DNA from: Clostridia bacterium
Lineage (GTDB): Bacteria > Bacillota > Clostridia > Christensenellales > Borkfalkiaceae
Direction: 5' to 3'
Assembly (NCBI GenBank): GCA_017623605.1
Contig: JAGAOR010000008.1
Location: 1-46,660, forward strand
DNA: 46,660 nt
Under the pieces are notes generated by a model that saw only the letters and a list, made by a program, of their open reading frames with translations, searched no databases and was not told the DNA's origin. Below are positions 7,416 to 16,020 of the stretch, one piece after another. The position numbers were made by a program, and so were the translations under genes. The stretch's first letter is position 1. Each line of letters begins with the position of its first letter.

Positions 7416-9851
7416 TTAGCCGACGATCAAATTAACCAAACGGTTTTTCACGACGATACATTTTCTGATCGTTTTGCCTTCGATTCCCGCCGCGATTTCG
7501 GGATTTGTGCAAACGGCGGCTTGAATTTCCTCATCCGAAAGCCCTTGCGCGATCATCATTTTTGCTTTGATCTTGCTGTTGATTTGAACGGCGTATTCCG
7601 TTTCGTCCTTGATAAGCGCTTGTTCGTTGACGAGGGGATAGTTTTCAAGGAACACCGATTCCTTGTTTCCGCAAAGCTCCCAAAGCTCTTCCGCGAAATG
7701 GGGGGCAAAGGGCGCGAGCATACGGATTAAATCCTCCACACACGATTTATAGAACGTAACGTTTTTGTTATTCGACGCGTCGTATTTTTGGAGTGCGTTT
7801 ACGTATTCCATAATACGCGCGAGCGACGTGTTGAACGAGAATGCTTCCACGTCCCGCGTGATATTTTTAATTGCGTAATTCTTGACGTAGTCGAGTTCTT
7901 TTTCCGCGGAACCGATCGTTTCGTTCGCGCCGTTGTTCTCTTCGAGGGATTTGTTGACGAGCCGCTCCACGCGTTCGATAAATCTTGCGATTGATTTAAT
8001 ACCGTCGTCGTTCCAAGGACCGCCCTCGGTGTAGCTGAACCCGAACATCAAATAAAGGCGGAAAATATCCGAGCCGTATTCGTCGATATAGGTATCGGGG
8101 GAGATAACGTTTCCGTGCGATTTGGACATACGGTTTCCGTCAGGACCGAGAATAATGCCTTGGTGTACGAGTCGCTTGAACGGTTCGCTGAAATTGATAT
8201 AGCCCATATCACGCAACGCCTTGGTGATAAAACGCGCGTAGAGGAGGTGCATACAAGCGTGCTCCGAACCGCCTACGTAAACGTCTACGGGGCACATTTT
8301 GTTTGCAATCTCCGTTGAAAACGCTTGCTTATCGTTGTGCGCGTCGGGGTAGCGCAAATAATACCAGCTCGAACAAACGAACGTATCGAGCGTATCGGGA
8401 TCGCGTTGCGCCTTGCCGCCGCATTGGGGACAAGTGCAGTTCATAAACCCTTCGTGGGAAGCAAGAGGGGATTTTCCCGTGGGACGGAATTCCACGTCGT
8501 AGGGAAGCTTCACGGGTAGATCCTTTTCAGGAACGGGCACAACGCCGCACTTCTCACAATGCAACATAGGAATGGGCGCGCCCCAATAGCGTTGGCGGGA
8601 AACCGACCAATCGCGCAGTCTGTAATTCACTTTTTTACCGCCCTTGCCGATCTTCGTTAAATGCACGGCAATCGCATCGCGCGCTTCCTCGCCTGAAAGT
8701 CCGTCGAATTCCCCGCTGTTAACGAGAATTCCGTCTTCGAAGTAGGGGAGAACCGTTTCGCCGCCCGCCTTTTGAATGACTTGCGTAATCGGTAAGCCGT
8801 ATTTGGTGGCGAATGCATAGTCGCGCTCGTCGTGGGCGGCAACCGCCATAACCGCGCCCGTGCCGTAGGAATAGAGCACGTAGTCGGCAAGGTAAATAGG
8901 CACTTTCTTCCCTGTGAGCGGGTGAATCGCATACGCACCCGTAAACACGCCCGTCTTTTCTCGCGCGGTAGAAAGTCTGTCAATGTCGTTCGCTTCGGAA
9001 GCGTAGCGCACGTATGCGTCTATCGCTTCGGCTTGTTCGGGGTGCGCCGCTTTGAGCTTGTCCACGAGCGGATGCTCGGGTGCAAGGACGACGTAGTTCA
9101 CGCCGAACACGGTATCGGGGCGGGTGGTAAATACGGTGATTTGATCGCCCGTTTCACAGTCGAAGTGAATTTCACAACCCGTGGAACGACCAATCCAATT
9201 TTTTTGCATCAGCTTGGTTTTTTCGGGCCAATCAATCGTATCGAGATCGGAAAGCAGTTCTTCTGCATAGTTGGTAATTTTGAAGAACCATTGCGTCATA
9301 TCCTTACGCAAAACGGTAGAGCCGCAACGCTCGCAAACGCCACCCTCCGCTTGCTCGTTGGCGAGGACCGTTTCACAGGAGGGACACCAATTTACGAGTG
9401 CTTCCTTGCGATAGGCAAGCCCTTTTTTATAAAGCTGTAAAAATAACCATTGCGTCCATTTATAATAATTTTCTTCGCAGGTTACCATCTCTGCGCTCCA
9501 ATCGAACATTGCGCCCATATTACGAAGCTGGCGTTCCATCGTTTCAATGTTCTTTTCCGTGGAATCCTTGGGGTGAATACCCGTTTTGATTGCATAGTTT
9601 TCCGCAGGCAAACCGAACGCGTCGAAGCCCATAGGCTGGAAGACTTCGAAACCCTGCATTCTTTTAAAGCGGGCGTACGTGTCGGTAGGACCGTAGTTGT
9701 ACCAATGTCCTACGTGCAATTTTGCCCCCGAGGGATAGGAGAACATTTCAAGCACGTACAGCTTTTTATCCGCGTTCTTTTTATTGAACACGTTGAGCTT
9801 GGTTTTCTCCCATTTTGCCTGCCATTTACTTTCCACGGCTTTCATATCCAT
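7416..9851 (-). CDS. leuS: Leucyl-tRNA synthetase
   Basis: Class Ia synthetase that charges tRNA-Leu with leucine, 811 residues, a normal bacterial length. HIGH appears as HVGH at 46-49 and KMSKS as RMSKS near residue 575. The CP1 editing domain has the TTRPDT motif, and there are paired Cys zinc-type motifs (CPSCETVL with CERCGS, and later CEKCG with CPQCGG). The start is the ATG at 9851 with GGAGG 8 nt upstream; translation from further upstream would start inside the leader. A good promoter lies 60-95 nt upstream, and the short leader shows no T-box, unlike thrS nearby. It is convergent with the sugar operon and divergent from the YtxC-like gene. Confidence 0.98.
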   Translation of the reverse strand: MDMKAVESKWQAKWEKTKLNVFNKKNADKKLYVLEMFSYPSGAKLHVGHWYNYGPTDTYARFKRMQGFEVFQPMGFDAFGLPAENYAIKTGIHPKDSTEKNIETMERQLRNMGAMFDWSAEMVTCEENYYKWTQWLFLQLYKKGLAYRKEALVNWCPSCETVLANEQAEGGVCERCGSTVLRKDMTQWFFKITNYAEELLSDLDTIDWPEKTKLMQKNWIGRSTGCEIHFDCETGDQITVFTTRPDTVFGVNYVVLAPEHPLVDKLKAAHPEQAEAIDAYVRYASEANDIDRLSTAREKTGVFTGAYAIHPLTGKKVPIYLADYVLYSYGTGAVMAVAAHDERDYAFATKYGLPITQVIQKAGGETVLPYFEDGILVNSGEFDGLSGEEARDAIAVHLTKIGKGGKKVNYRLRDWSVSRQRYWGAPIPMLHCEKCGVVPVPEKDLPVKLPYDVEFRPTGKSPLASHEGFMNCTCPQCGGKAQRDPDTLDTFVCSSWYYLRYPDAHNDKQAFSTEIANKMCPVDVYVGGSEHACMHLLYARFITKALRDMGYINFSEPFKRLVHQGIILGPDGNRMSKSHGNVISPDTYIDEYGSDIFRLYLMFGFSYTEGGPWNDDGIKSIARFIERVERLVNKSLEENNGANETIGSAEKELDYVKNYAIKNITRDVEAFSFNTSLARIMEYVNALQKYDASNNKNVTFYKSCVEDLIRMLAPFAPHFAEELWELCGNKESVFLENYPLVNEQALIKDETEYAVQINSKIKAKMMIAQGLSDEEIQAAVCTNPEIAAGIEGKTIRKCIVVKNRLVNLIVG

Positions 9852-9917
9852 AATAAAGACCTCCAAACGCCTCCGCGCGCTTCGCACGAAAGCGGTAAAA
9901 TATAACGTACAGAATAT

Positions 9918-9946
9918 ATTATAAAACATTTTTCAAACGAAGTCAA
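9918..9946 (-). promoter_or_regulatory. Promoter of leuS
   Basis: Read on the minus strand: -35 TTGACT (9946-9941), 17-bp spacer, -10 TATAAT (9923-9918), predicted +1 near 9911, giving a leader of about 60 nt. Confidence 0.85.
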
Positions 9947-10025
9947 GCAATTCTGCAAGGGCAAACGCTTGGGTTTTTTGAAAAATAGGATAAATAATTT
10001 CTTTTTTGCAGCATACAATAATAAC

Positions 10026-10724
10026 GTGGAAGAAATAACGATAACGCAAAACGGTTTCGATGGCACATACACGTCTTATTTATTCGGTAAAGTTCGGGAG
10101 CGTTTTTCCTTTTTACCTGCTTCGATTGATATGGAACGGGACGGAGATTTTACGGAAATTGCCGTTAAAACGGAGCGAGCGTATTGTCCTTACGTTCGCC
10201 GTTTCGTCGAGGAAAACGTTGCCGACGTGATCGCGGTCGGTTATAAATACGCGTTTTTTGAAAAAAGGCTTTGCTTGCCCTTGCTCACGGCAACTGAAAA
10301 ACGACTTCTGATCACCGCACTCGTAGCGGCAGATTTCAAGGAGGACAAATCGTACGTAGCAAGGCGGCTTTGCGGTTTTGAAAGCTATTCTCTCGACGGC
10401 GTTTTTCATTTTCGCTTAAAGGAGCTGAAAAAACGTTGGGAGGGGGTAGTGGAATACGTGCCTACGGATATGGGTGCTTCGTCGATAGAAAGCTTTCTCG
10501 AATTTTTAACCGAAGACGGCGAAAGCAAGCTGTTTCTAAAAGGAGGCAAGGTCTACGACGAGGAATATCGGTTGTTATCGCGTAGTGCCCTCACGGGCAA
10601 AGCCTCGGCGGTTGGGGAAATTTTGCTTGGTGGCGCGGGACAGATATACTGTTTTGGCGAAACGGACGAAGAAACGCGCGATTTTTTAAAAAAGTATTAC
10701 GTCGGCAGAGTCGTGTTTTGTTAA
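10026..10724 (+). CDS. YtxC-like protein (putative sporulation protein family)
   Basis: About 232 residues from the GTG at 10026, or 251 from a TTG at 9969. It resembles the YtxC family, uncharacterised Bacillota proteins annotated as putative sporulation proteins, and sits immediately upstream of thrS as ytxC does in Bacillus subtilis. No catalytic motif is visible; it is a mixed alpha/beta soluble protein with FRLKELKKRWEGVVEY near the middle. The start is uncertain. The 57 nt before 10026 are AT-rich and promoter-like, with TACAAT at 10014-10019 placing a possible +1 at 10026. The TTG start has only a weak AAGGG ribosome site. The family call rests on synteny and general similarity. Confidence 0.65.
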   Translation: MEEITITQNGFDGTYTSYLFGKVRERFSFLPASIDMERDGDFTEIAVKTERAYCPYVRRFVEENVADVIAVGYKYAFFEKRLCLPLLTATEKRLLITALVAADFKEDKSYVARRLCGFESYSLDGVFHFRLKELKKRWEGVVEYVPTDMGASSIESFLEFLTEDGESKLFLKGGKVYDEEYRLLSRSALTGKASAVGEILLGGAGQIYCFGETDEETRDFLKKYYVGRVVFC

Positions 10725-10755
10725 GAAATAATTTATAAAAATTCCTTAAAAAGAG

Positions 10756-10784
10756 TTGACAAATTTCTTATAAAGTAGTAGAAT
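10756..10784 (+). promoter_or_regulatory. Promoter of the thrS T-box leader
   Basis: TTGACA (10756-10761), 17-bp spacer, TAGAAT (10779-10784). Predicted +1 near 10791 is the first base of the T-box stem I (CGTAAAG, pairing with CTTTACG at 10881-10887). Confidence 0.88.
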
Positions 10785-10790
10785 GAAAAT

Positions 10791-11015
10791 CGTAAAGATA
10801 AGTAGTGCCGAAAAAATCGGATTGGCAGAGAGCTTGCCCTTGGCTGAAAGGCAGGTAATCCGAAGCGGAGAGCGAAACCGCTTTACGTTTTCAAACGGAA
10901 TAAAAGTAAAGAGCGGCTGAACGGAAGTTTGGCAATTAAGGTGGAACCGCGCGAAAAGAAAAAAGATCGCGTCCTTAAATCCCGAAAAGAAGAGGGGTTT
11001 AAGGCGTTTTATTTT
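10791..11015 (+). ncRNA. T-box riboswitch, threonine specific
   Basis: tRNA-sensing leader of thrS. Stem I is closed by CGTAAAG/CTTTACG and contains an AGTA motif near its base. The probable specifier is ACC (10877-10879, a Thr codon) followed by a purine. The T-box AAGGTGGAACCGCG lies at 10938-10951 and can form the antiterminator with CGCGTCCTT (10968-10976). The competing terminator stem CCTTAAATCCC (10973-10983) / GGGGTTTAAGG (10994-11004) is followed by T-rich sequence. Uncharged tRNA-Thr would stabilise the antiterminator and raise thrS expression. The class is certain; the exact specifier is read by position. Confidence 0.95.
10973..11012 (+). terminator. T-box-controlled terminator before thrS
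   Basis: Stem CCTTAAATCCC / GGGGTTTAAGG (one T·G pair) followed by CG and a T-rich run. Its 5' strand shares CCTT with the antiterminator, so the two are mutually exclusive. Confidence 0.88.
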
Positions 11016-11050
11016 TATAAAAATTATAAAAACACAAAGGAGTATGGAAT

Positions 11051-12958
11051 ATGAACGTAATTTTGAAAAACGGAGATGCGATTGCGCTTGACGAGGGGGC
11101 AACGGCGTATGCGGCGGCACTCGCGATTTCCGAGGGCTTGGCAAGAAACGCCGTATGTGCAAAGGTAAACGGCGAGCTCGTCGATTTATCGTGTGCGCTG
11201 AACGAGGGCGATTCGTTAGAGATCGTAACGCTTAAAGATAAAGAGGGTTTGAACGTATACCGCCACACCTGTGCGCACGTGCTCGCACAAGCGCTTAAAA
11301 CGGTATATCCCACCTGTAAGCTTTCGATTGGTCCTGTGATCGAGAACGGCTTTTATTACGACGTGGATTTCGTAACGCCTATCACGCAAGCGGACCTTGT
11401 AAAAGTGGAAAGTGAAATGCAGAAGATTATCAAGAGTAATCTTCCGATTGAACGATTCACGTTGCCAAGGGAAGAAGCGATCGAGCTTATGAAGAACTAT
11501 AAAGAAGATTATAAGGTGGAATTGATCGAAGATTTACCAGAGGGAGAAACGATCTCGTTCTATAAGCAGGGTAATTTCACCGATCTTTGCCGCGGTCCGC
11601 ACCTGCCCTCCACGGGTAAAATCAAAGCCTTCCGTTTAACGAGTATCGCGGGGGCGTATTGGCGCGGGGACGAGCATAATAAAATGCTTACCCGTATCTA
11701 CGGCACGGCGTTTGCAAAAAAGGACGAAATGGAAGCGTATTTCACTATGCTCGAAGAAGCGAAGAAACGCGATCATACCAAGCTTGGCAAAGAGCTTAAA
11801 TTATTCGCCATTCTTAACGAGGGAAAAGGCTTGCCTTTCTTCTTGCCACGCGGTATGGTGCTTAAAAACGCGTTGATTGATTATTGGCGGCAAATCCACA
11901 CGAGAGAGGGCTACGTGGAAGTTAGCACGCCCATTATGCTCAATCGCACGCTTTGGGAAACGTCGGGGCATTGGTTTCATTACCGCGATAATATGTACAC
12001 GACGAAAGTGGACGAAGAGGATTTCGCAATCAAGCCTATGAACTGCCCGGGTGGTATCCTCGTTTATAAAAACGAACCGCATAGCTATAAGGATTTGCCG
12101 ATCCGTATGGGTGAGCTGGGGCTTGTGCACCGCCACGAAAAATCGGGGCAATTACACGGCTTATTCCGCGTGCGTTGCTTCACGCAGGACGACGCGCATA
12201 TCTTTATGACGCCTGAACAGATCAAGGACGAAATTAAAGGCGTCGTGCGGCTTATCAACGAGGTATATACGCTTTTCGGCTTTAAATATCACGTAGAGCT
12301 TTCCACGCGTCCCGAAAATAGTATGGGAAGCGACGAGGATTGGGAGAATGCAACGGACGCACTTCGTGCCGCGCTCGACGATATGGGCTTCACTTACGTA
12401 GTGAACGAGGGCGACGGCGCGTTCTACGGGCCGAAGATTGATTTCCATTTGGAGGATTCGATCGGCAGAACGTGGCAATGCGGTACGATTCAGCTTGATT
12501 TCCAGCTTCCGCAACGTTTTGAAATGGAATACGTGGGCGAAGATGGTGGAAAACACCGCCCGATTATGGTGCACCGCGTAGCATTCGGTTCGATTGAACG
12601 TTTTATCGGTATTTTGATCGAACATTTTGCGGGTAAATTCCCCGTTTGGATATCGCCCGTGCAAGCAAAAATTTTGCCGATCACGGATAGACAGGTAGCT
12701 TATGCAAACGAGCTTTGCGCAAAGATGAAAGAGGCGGGTATTCGCGTGGAAGTGGACGACCGTAGTGAAAAGATCGGTTATAAGATCCGCGAGGCGCAAA
12801 TGGAGAAAGTGCCGTATATGCTTGTGGTTGGCGAAAAGGAAGCGGAAGCGGGGCAGGTTGCCGTGCGTCGCAGAGATAAAGGCGATATGGGCGCGGTGAG
12901 CGCGGACGAATTTATCGCAACCGTGAAAAAGGATATTGAAGATAAAACGGCGTTTTAA
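11051..12958 (+). CDS. thrS: Threonyl-tRNA synthetase
   Basis: Class II synthetase charging tRNA-Thr, 635 residues, full length. The order is an N-terminal TGS domain (about 1-62), the second additional/editing domain (HTCAHVLAQALK, typical of the HxxxH editing site), the catalytic core with MNCPGG and the zinc-binding Cys/His set, class II motif 2 around HRHEKSGQLHGLFRVR, motif 3 near VAFGSIERFIG, and a C-terminal anticodon-binding domain. The ATG has GGAG about 8 nt upstream. Expression is controlled by the T-box leader directly before it. Confidence 0.98.
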   Translation: MNVILKNGDAIALDEGATAYAAALAISEGLARNAVCAKVNGELVDLSCALNEGDSLEIVTLKDKEGLNVYRHTCAHVLAQALKTVYPTCKLSIGPVIENGFYYDVDFVTPITQADLVKVESEMQKIIKSNLPIERFTLPREEAIELMKNYKEDYKVELIEDLPEGETISFYKQGNFTDLCRGPHLPSTGKIKAFRLTSIAGAYWRGDEHNKMLTRIYGTAFAKKDEMEAYFTMLEEAKKRDHTKLGKELKLFAILNEGKGLPFFLPRGMVLKNALIDYWRQIHTREGYVEVSTPIMLNRTLWETSGHWFHYRDNMYTTKVDEEDFAIKPMNCPGGILVYKNEPHSYKDLPIRMGELGLVHRHEKSGQLHGLFRVRCFTQDDAHIFMTPEQIKDEIKGVVRLINEVYTLFGFKYHVELSTRPENSMGSDEDWENATDALRAALDDMGFTYVVNEGDGAFYGPKIDFHLEDSIGRTWQCGTIQLDFQLPQRFEMEYVGEDGGKHRPIMVHRVAFGSIERFIGILIEHFAGKFPVWISPVQAKILPITDRQVAYANELCAKMKEAGIRVEVDDRSEKIGYKIREAQMEKVPYMLVVGEKEAEAGQVAVRRRDKGDMGAVSADEFIATVKKDIEDKTAF

Positions 12959-13007
12959 AGAAAATTAAAATTTGTTTAACAAATATCAAAAAATATCGAA
13001 AAAATGC

Positions 13008-13037
13008 TTGACAGAGGGTTTTGTTTTGTGGTATGAT
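13008..13037 (+). promoter_or_regulatory. Promoter of the infC-rpmI-rplT operon
   Basis: TTGACA (13008-13013), 18-bp spacer, TATGAT (13032-13037) with extended TGG. Predicted +1 near 13044. Confidence 0.85.
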
Positions 13038-13043
13038 ATGTAG

Positions 13044-13173
13044 GCTAAGCAGAAGAGAACCTTCTCGCCGTGCGGTTTAGAATCAGTACGGCTCGATAAT
13101 TTTCACACCGCGGAAAAGCGGAGATCATTATGCGAAAAAAGGGTTGCTTGTGCAAGGCAACCCTTTAATTTTT
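13044..13173 (+). ncRNA. Structured infC operon leader (L20/IF3 leader type attenuator)
   Basis: Leader of about 130 nt with several hairpins: AGAAG/CTTCT (13051-13065), GCCGT/ACGGC (13067-13092), and CCGC/GCGG (13108-13121), the last competing with GCGGT at 13072-13076. It ends in an intrinsic terminator 18 nt before the infC start codon. In Bacillota, L20 or related proteins repress this operon through such a leader; the class is assigned from position and architecture, not from a checked consensus. Confidence 0.75.
13138..13173 (+). terminator. Attenuator terminator in the infC leader
   Basis: Stem AAAGGGTTGC / GCAACCCTTT extended by TTG/CAA, followed by AATTTTT. It stops just upstream of the infC ribosome site, so readthrough is needed for expression. 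Confidence 0.88.
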
Positions 13174-13177
13174 GCGT

Positions 13178-13193
13178 GAGGTATACGACCATT
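13178..13193 (+). promoter_or_regulatory. infC ribosome binding site with AUU start codon
   Basis: GAGGT at 13179-13183, then an 8-nt spacer and ATT at 13191-13193. The only upstream in-frame start codon, GTG at 13176, directly follows the terminator T-run and has no Shine-Dalgarno; the GAGG would lie inside its coding region. Confidence 0.75.
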
Positions 13194-13700
13194 AAAGACC
13201 AGCATCAAATCAACGAAAATATTCGTGATAGAGAAATCAGAGTAATTTCCGCAAACGGCGAACAGCTTGGGATTATGAGCGCGCAAGCGGCGCTTCAAAT
13301 TGCAGAGGAAGAAAACCTCGACCTTGTGAAAATTTCACCCAACGCCGTGCCGCCCGTTTGTAAGATTATGAACTACGGTAAGTTCAAATTCGAACAGGCG
13401 AAGCGTGAAAAGGAAAACCGCAAGAATCAAAAGATCGTGGAATTGAAAGAAATTTATCTTTCAATGACGATTGATATAGGCGATCTGAACGTAAAAGCAA
13501 AAAAGACGATGGAAATGCTCGGCGACGGAAACAAAGTAAAAGTTTCCATTCGTATGCGCGGTCGTCAACAAGCGCACGCCTCTATGGGGGTGGACGTAAT
13601 GCGTCGGTTTTTCGATATGCTCGGCGGAAAAGCGGTGATGGATAAAGAGCCGAAAACCGAGGGCAGAAATATTTTAATGATCCTTTCTCCCGCGAAATAA
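13191..13700 (+). CDS. infC: Translation initiation factor IF-3
   Basis: 169 residues from an ATT start. IF-3 binds the 30S subunit, prevents premature 50S joining and rejects non-canonical start codons. Visible are the N-terminal domain (QINENIRDREIRVI, GEQLGIM), the linker, and the C-terminal domain with IRMRGRQQAHASMG. AUU starts are known for infC in E. coli and other bacteria, where IF-3 limits its own synthesis by discriminating against AUU. Here the GAGGT spacing picks ATT at 13191 over a GTG at 13176. It is first gene of infC-rpmI-rplT, behind a leader with terminator. Protein identity is certain; the AUU start is strongly suggested. Confidence 0.95.
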   Translation: MKDQHQINENIRDREIRVISANGEQLGIMSAQAALQIAEEENLDLVKISPNAVPPVCKIMNYGKFKFEQAKREKENRKNQKIVELKEIYLSMTIDIGDLNVKAKKTMEMLGDGNKVKVSIRMRGRQQAHASMGVDVMRRFFDMLGGKAVMDKEPKTEGRNILMILSPAK

Positions 13701-13775
13701 GAGAGAGGATAAGCATAGCGGACAAGCCGCAAGGCTGTTTATAAATTAAGAAAAATAAATTCGGAGGATAAACAT

Positions 13776-13976
13776 ATGCCTAAACAGAAAACACATAGCA
13801 GCACGAAGAAGCGTTTCTGGCTCACGGGTTCGGGGAAAGTAAACAGATCCCACGGCGGTAAGAACCACAAAGCAGAAACCAAAAACAGAAAGAGAAAGAG
13901 AAACCTGCGCCAGACTACGCTCGTTTCGACCACCCAAGAGAGCACCGTGAAGAACATGATGCCCTACAAAGATTGA
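13776..13976 (+). CDS. rpmI: 50S ribosomal protein L35
   Basis: 66-residue, very basic protein with the L35 pattern: N-terminal MPKQKTHSSTKKRFWLTGSGKV, then a Lys/Arg-rich middle and an LRQTTLVS segment. It is a late-assembling component of the large subunit. Strong GGAGG ribosome site 9 nt before the ATG; 18 nt separate it from rplT. The 75-nt gap after infC shows no terminator. Confidence 0.97.
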   Translation: MPKQKTHSSTKKRFWLTGSGKVNRSHGGKNHKAETKNRKRKRNLRQTTLVSTTQESTVKNMMPYKD

Positions 13977-13994
13977 GAAAGGAGATAAACGAAT

Positions 13995-14345
13995 ATGCGT
14001 ATTAAAAGAGCAGTAAACGCCGTTAAAAAGCGTAGAAAAATTTTAAAGCTTGCCAAAGGATATTTTGGTAACAAGAGCAAATCTTACAGAATCGCAAGAG
14101 AAGCGGTTATGAAATCGCTGAACTATGCGTATATTGGCAGAAGAAGAAGAAAGAGAGATTTTCGTCGTCTTTGGATCGCAAGAATTAACGCGGCGGCAAG
14201 AATCAACGGTATTTCTTATAGCAAGTTTATGCACGGTCTTTCCGTTGCAGGTATCAATCTGAACAGAAAAGTACTTGCCGATCTTGCAGTAAACGACGCG
14301 GCGGCGTTTGCGCAACTCGTAGAGAAAGCGAAAGCGGCGAAGTAA
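13995..14345 (+). CDS. rplT: 50S ribosomal protein L20
   Basis: 116 residues with the family signature [19 protein letters not shown] and the [20 protein letters not shown] rRNA-binding stretch. L20 is an early assembly protein of the large subunit and, in Bacillota, the usual repressor of this operon acting on the leader RNA upstream of infC. AAGGAGA precedes the ATG. It is the last gene of the operon and is followed by a terminator. Confidence 0.98.
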   Translation: MRIKRAVNAVKKRRKILKLAKGYFGNKSKSYRIAREAVMKSLNYAYIGRRRRKRDFRRLWIARINAAARINGISYSKFMHGLSVAGINLNRKVLADLAVNDAAAFAQLVEKAKAAK

Positions 14346-14354
14346 AGAACCGAA

Positions 14355-14385
14355 AAAAAGCCTTTTGAGAAAAAAGGCTTTTTCA
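14355..14385 (+). terminator. Terminator after rplT
   Basis: AAAAAGCCTTTT (14355-14366) / AAAAGGCTTTTT hairpin with a short loop, followed by TTTCATTATTTTTTC. It ends only about 16 nt before the next start codon. Confidence 0.85.
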
Positions 14386-14400
14386 TTATTTTTTCGAGAA

Positions 14401-15153
14401 ATGATTTTAACGTCGAAAAACAATCCGCTTATTAAAGAAACGGCGGCATTAAAAGAGAAAAAAGCAAGAAAAGAGCTTGGTTTATTTTTGGTGGAAGGCG
14501 CAAAAATGACGCGTGAATGTATGGCGAGCGATTTTGAGATCGAACGCATATTTCTTGCGGAAAGTTATCAAGGCGAACAAGTTTTCCCTGCGGAAAAAAC
14601 CGTACGGGTTAGCGGCGACGTTTTACGCTTTCTTTCTGACGAAAAAACACCGCAAGGCGTGCTTTGTCGGGTTAAAATACCAAAACGTGCGTTGCAATCG
14701 CCCAAACAAGCCTGTCTGCTTCTCGACGGCGTTTCCGATCCTGCGAACGTGGGCGCTATTATTCGAACGGCAAACGCCGCAGGCTACGAAGAGATTTATC
14801 TCACGTCCGATTGCGCTGATCCGTATTCTCCCAAAAGCGTTCGCGCGAGTATGAGCGGTATCTTTTTTACCAAGCTGTATATGGGTGAACGCGCGGAAAT
14901 TTTAAACGTTTTGCGCGGCGTACCTCTTTTAGCGGCGGATATGCAAGGTGAAAACGCGTTCACGTTTTCACCGCCCGAAAAATTCGCGCTTGCGATCGGG
15001 AACGAAGCGAACGGCATTTCGCCAGAAACGGAACGTACGGCAAAGCATACCGTAAAAATCCCTATGTCAGCAACGCAGGAAAGCCTGAATGCGGCGGTTT
15101 CAGCGGGAATTTTGATGTATCTTTTGAAGAAAAAATCATTTGAAATATTATAA
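14401..15153 (+). CDS. TrmH/RlmB-type (SpoU) rRNA 2'-O-methyltransferase
   Basis: 250 residues. The N-terminal SpoU substrate-binding domain begins MILTSKNNPLIKE. The C-terminal deep-knot SPOUT domain shows all three motifs: LDGVSDPANVGAIIRTANAAG, LAIGNEANGIS and ESLNAAVSAGILMY. It transfers a methyl group from SAM to a ribose 2'-OH of rRNA or tRNA; RlmB-like activity on 23S rRNA is likely, target not provable. The start at 14401 is fixed by the canonical N-terminus, yet it has no Shine-Dalgarno and lies just after the rplT terminator, so expression probably depends on readthrough. The YebC gene follows by 17 nt. Confidence 0.9.
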   Translation: MILTSKNNPLIKETAALKEKKARKELGLFLVEGAKMTRECMASDFEIERIFLAESYQGEQVFPAEKTVRVSGDVLRFLSDEKTPQGVLCRVKIPKRALQSPKQACLLLDGVSDPANVGAIIRTANAAGYEEIYLTSDCADPYSPKSVRASMSGIFFTKLYMGERAEILNVLRGVPLLAADMQGENAFTFSPPEKFALAIGNEANGISPETERTAKHTVKIPMSATQESLNAAVSAGILMYLLKKKSFEIL

Positions 15154-15170
15154 GAATAAGGAGAAGAAAT

Positions 15171-15959
15171 ATGTCAGGACATAGCAAATGGCACAACATA
15201 CAAGCAAAAAAAGGCAAGGCGGACGCGGCGAAAGGCAGAATTTTCACCAAGCTCGGAAGAGAAATTGCGGTGGCCGCGAAAAATAATCCCAACCCTGAAA
15301 CGAACAGCAAGCTTGCGGATATTATCGCGAAAGCGAAAGCGGCGAATATGCCCAACGATAACATTCAGCGTAGTATTAAGAAAGCTTCGGGGGAAATGAA
15401 CGGTGCGGATTATAAGGAGCTTACCTATGAGGGCTACGGTGTGGCGGGCTCTGCGGTAATTATCGTAACGCTTACGGATAATATCAACCGTACCGCGGGC
15501 GACGTACGCGCTATTTTAGGCAAGCACGGCGGGCAGCTCGGACAAACGGGTTGCGTTTCCTATAATTTCGAAAATAAGGGCTATATCGTGGTAGAGAGAA
15601 CGGTGGAACTTGACGAGGATACGATGACCGAATACGCCTTGGAAGCGGGCGCAGACGACGTTGTGGCGAGCGACGATGTTTACGAAATCTTCACTACCCC
15701 TGAATCGTTCTCAGACGTTCGTAAATATTTAGAAGATAAAAACGTGGAGCTTATGGCGGCAGCACCCAAGGGTAGAAGAAACGAGGAGGAAGAACCGAAA
15801 ATCCGCTTCGTACAAGCGGAAGTGGCCATGATTCCTCAAAACAGAATCGAGCTTCCCGCAGATAAAGTGGAAACGTTTGAAAAAATGGTAGACGCGCTCG
15901 AAGATCTCGACGACGTACAAAACGTTTATCATAACGTAGAGCTTCCCGACGAAGAATAA
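15171..15959 (+). CDS. YebC/PmpR family protein (TACO1-like regulator)
   Basis: 262 residues, starting with the hallmark MSGHSKWHNIQAKKGKADA. The family acts as DNA-binding transcriptional regulators or as translation activators that relieve ribosome stalling at proline-rich sequence. All three domains are visible: N-terminal helical bundle (1-80), then two alpha/beta domains with GPGG-like GVAGSAVIIVTLTDN and VAMIPQNRIEL. It is longer than the usual ~240-250 because of a charged insertion, about 195-215, around PKGRRNEEEEPK. Good AAGGAGA ribosome site. It is probably cotranscribed with the methyltransferase. Confidence 0.93.
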   Translation: MSGHSKWHNIQAKKGKADAAKGRIFTKLGREIAVAAKNNPNPETNSKLADIIAKAKAANMPNDNIQRSIKKASGEMNGADYKELTYEGYGVAGSAVIIVTLTDNINRTAGDVRAILGKHGGQLGQTGCVSYNFENKGYIVVERTVELDEDTMTEYALEAGADDVVASDDVYEIFTTPESFSDVRKYLEDKNVELMAAAPKGRRNEEEEPKIRFVQAEVAMIPQNRIELPADKVETFEKMVDALEDLDDVQNVYHNVELPDEE

Positions 15960-15985
15960 AATTTTGAAAAACCCGTGCAATTTAT

Positions 15986-16014
15986 TTGACAAGGTATCCT
16001 TTTTTTGGTAGAAT
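15986..16014 (+). promoter_or_regulatory. Promoter of the Mn riboswitch/ATPase unit
   Basis: TTGACA (15986-15991), 17-bp spacer, TAGAAT (16009-16014) with extended TGG; predicted +1 at 16021. Confidence 0.88.
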
Positions 16015-16020
16015 AAAGGA

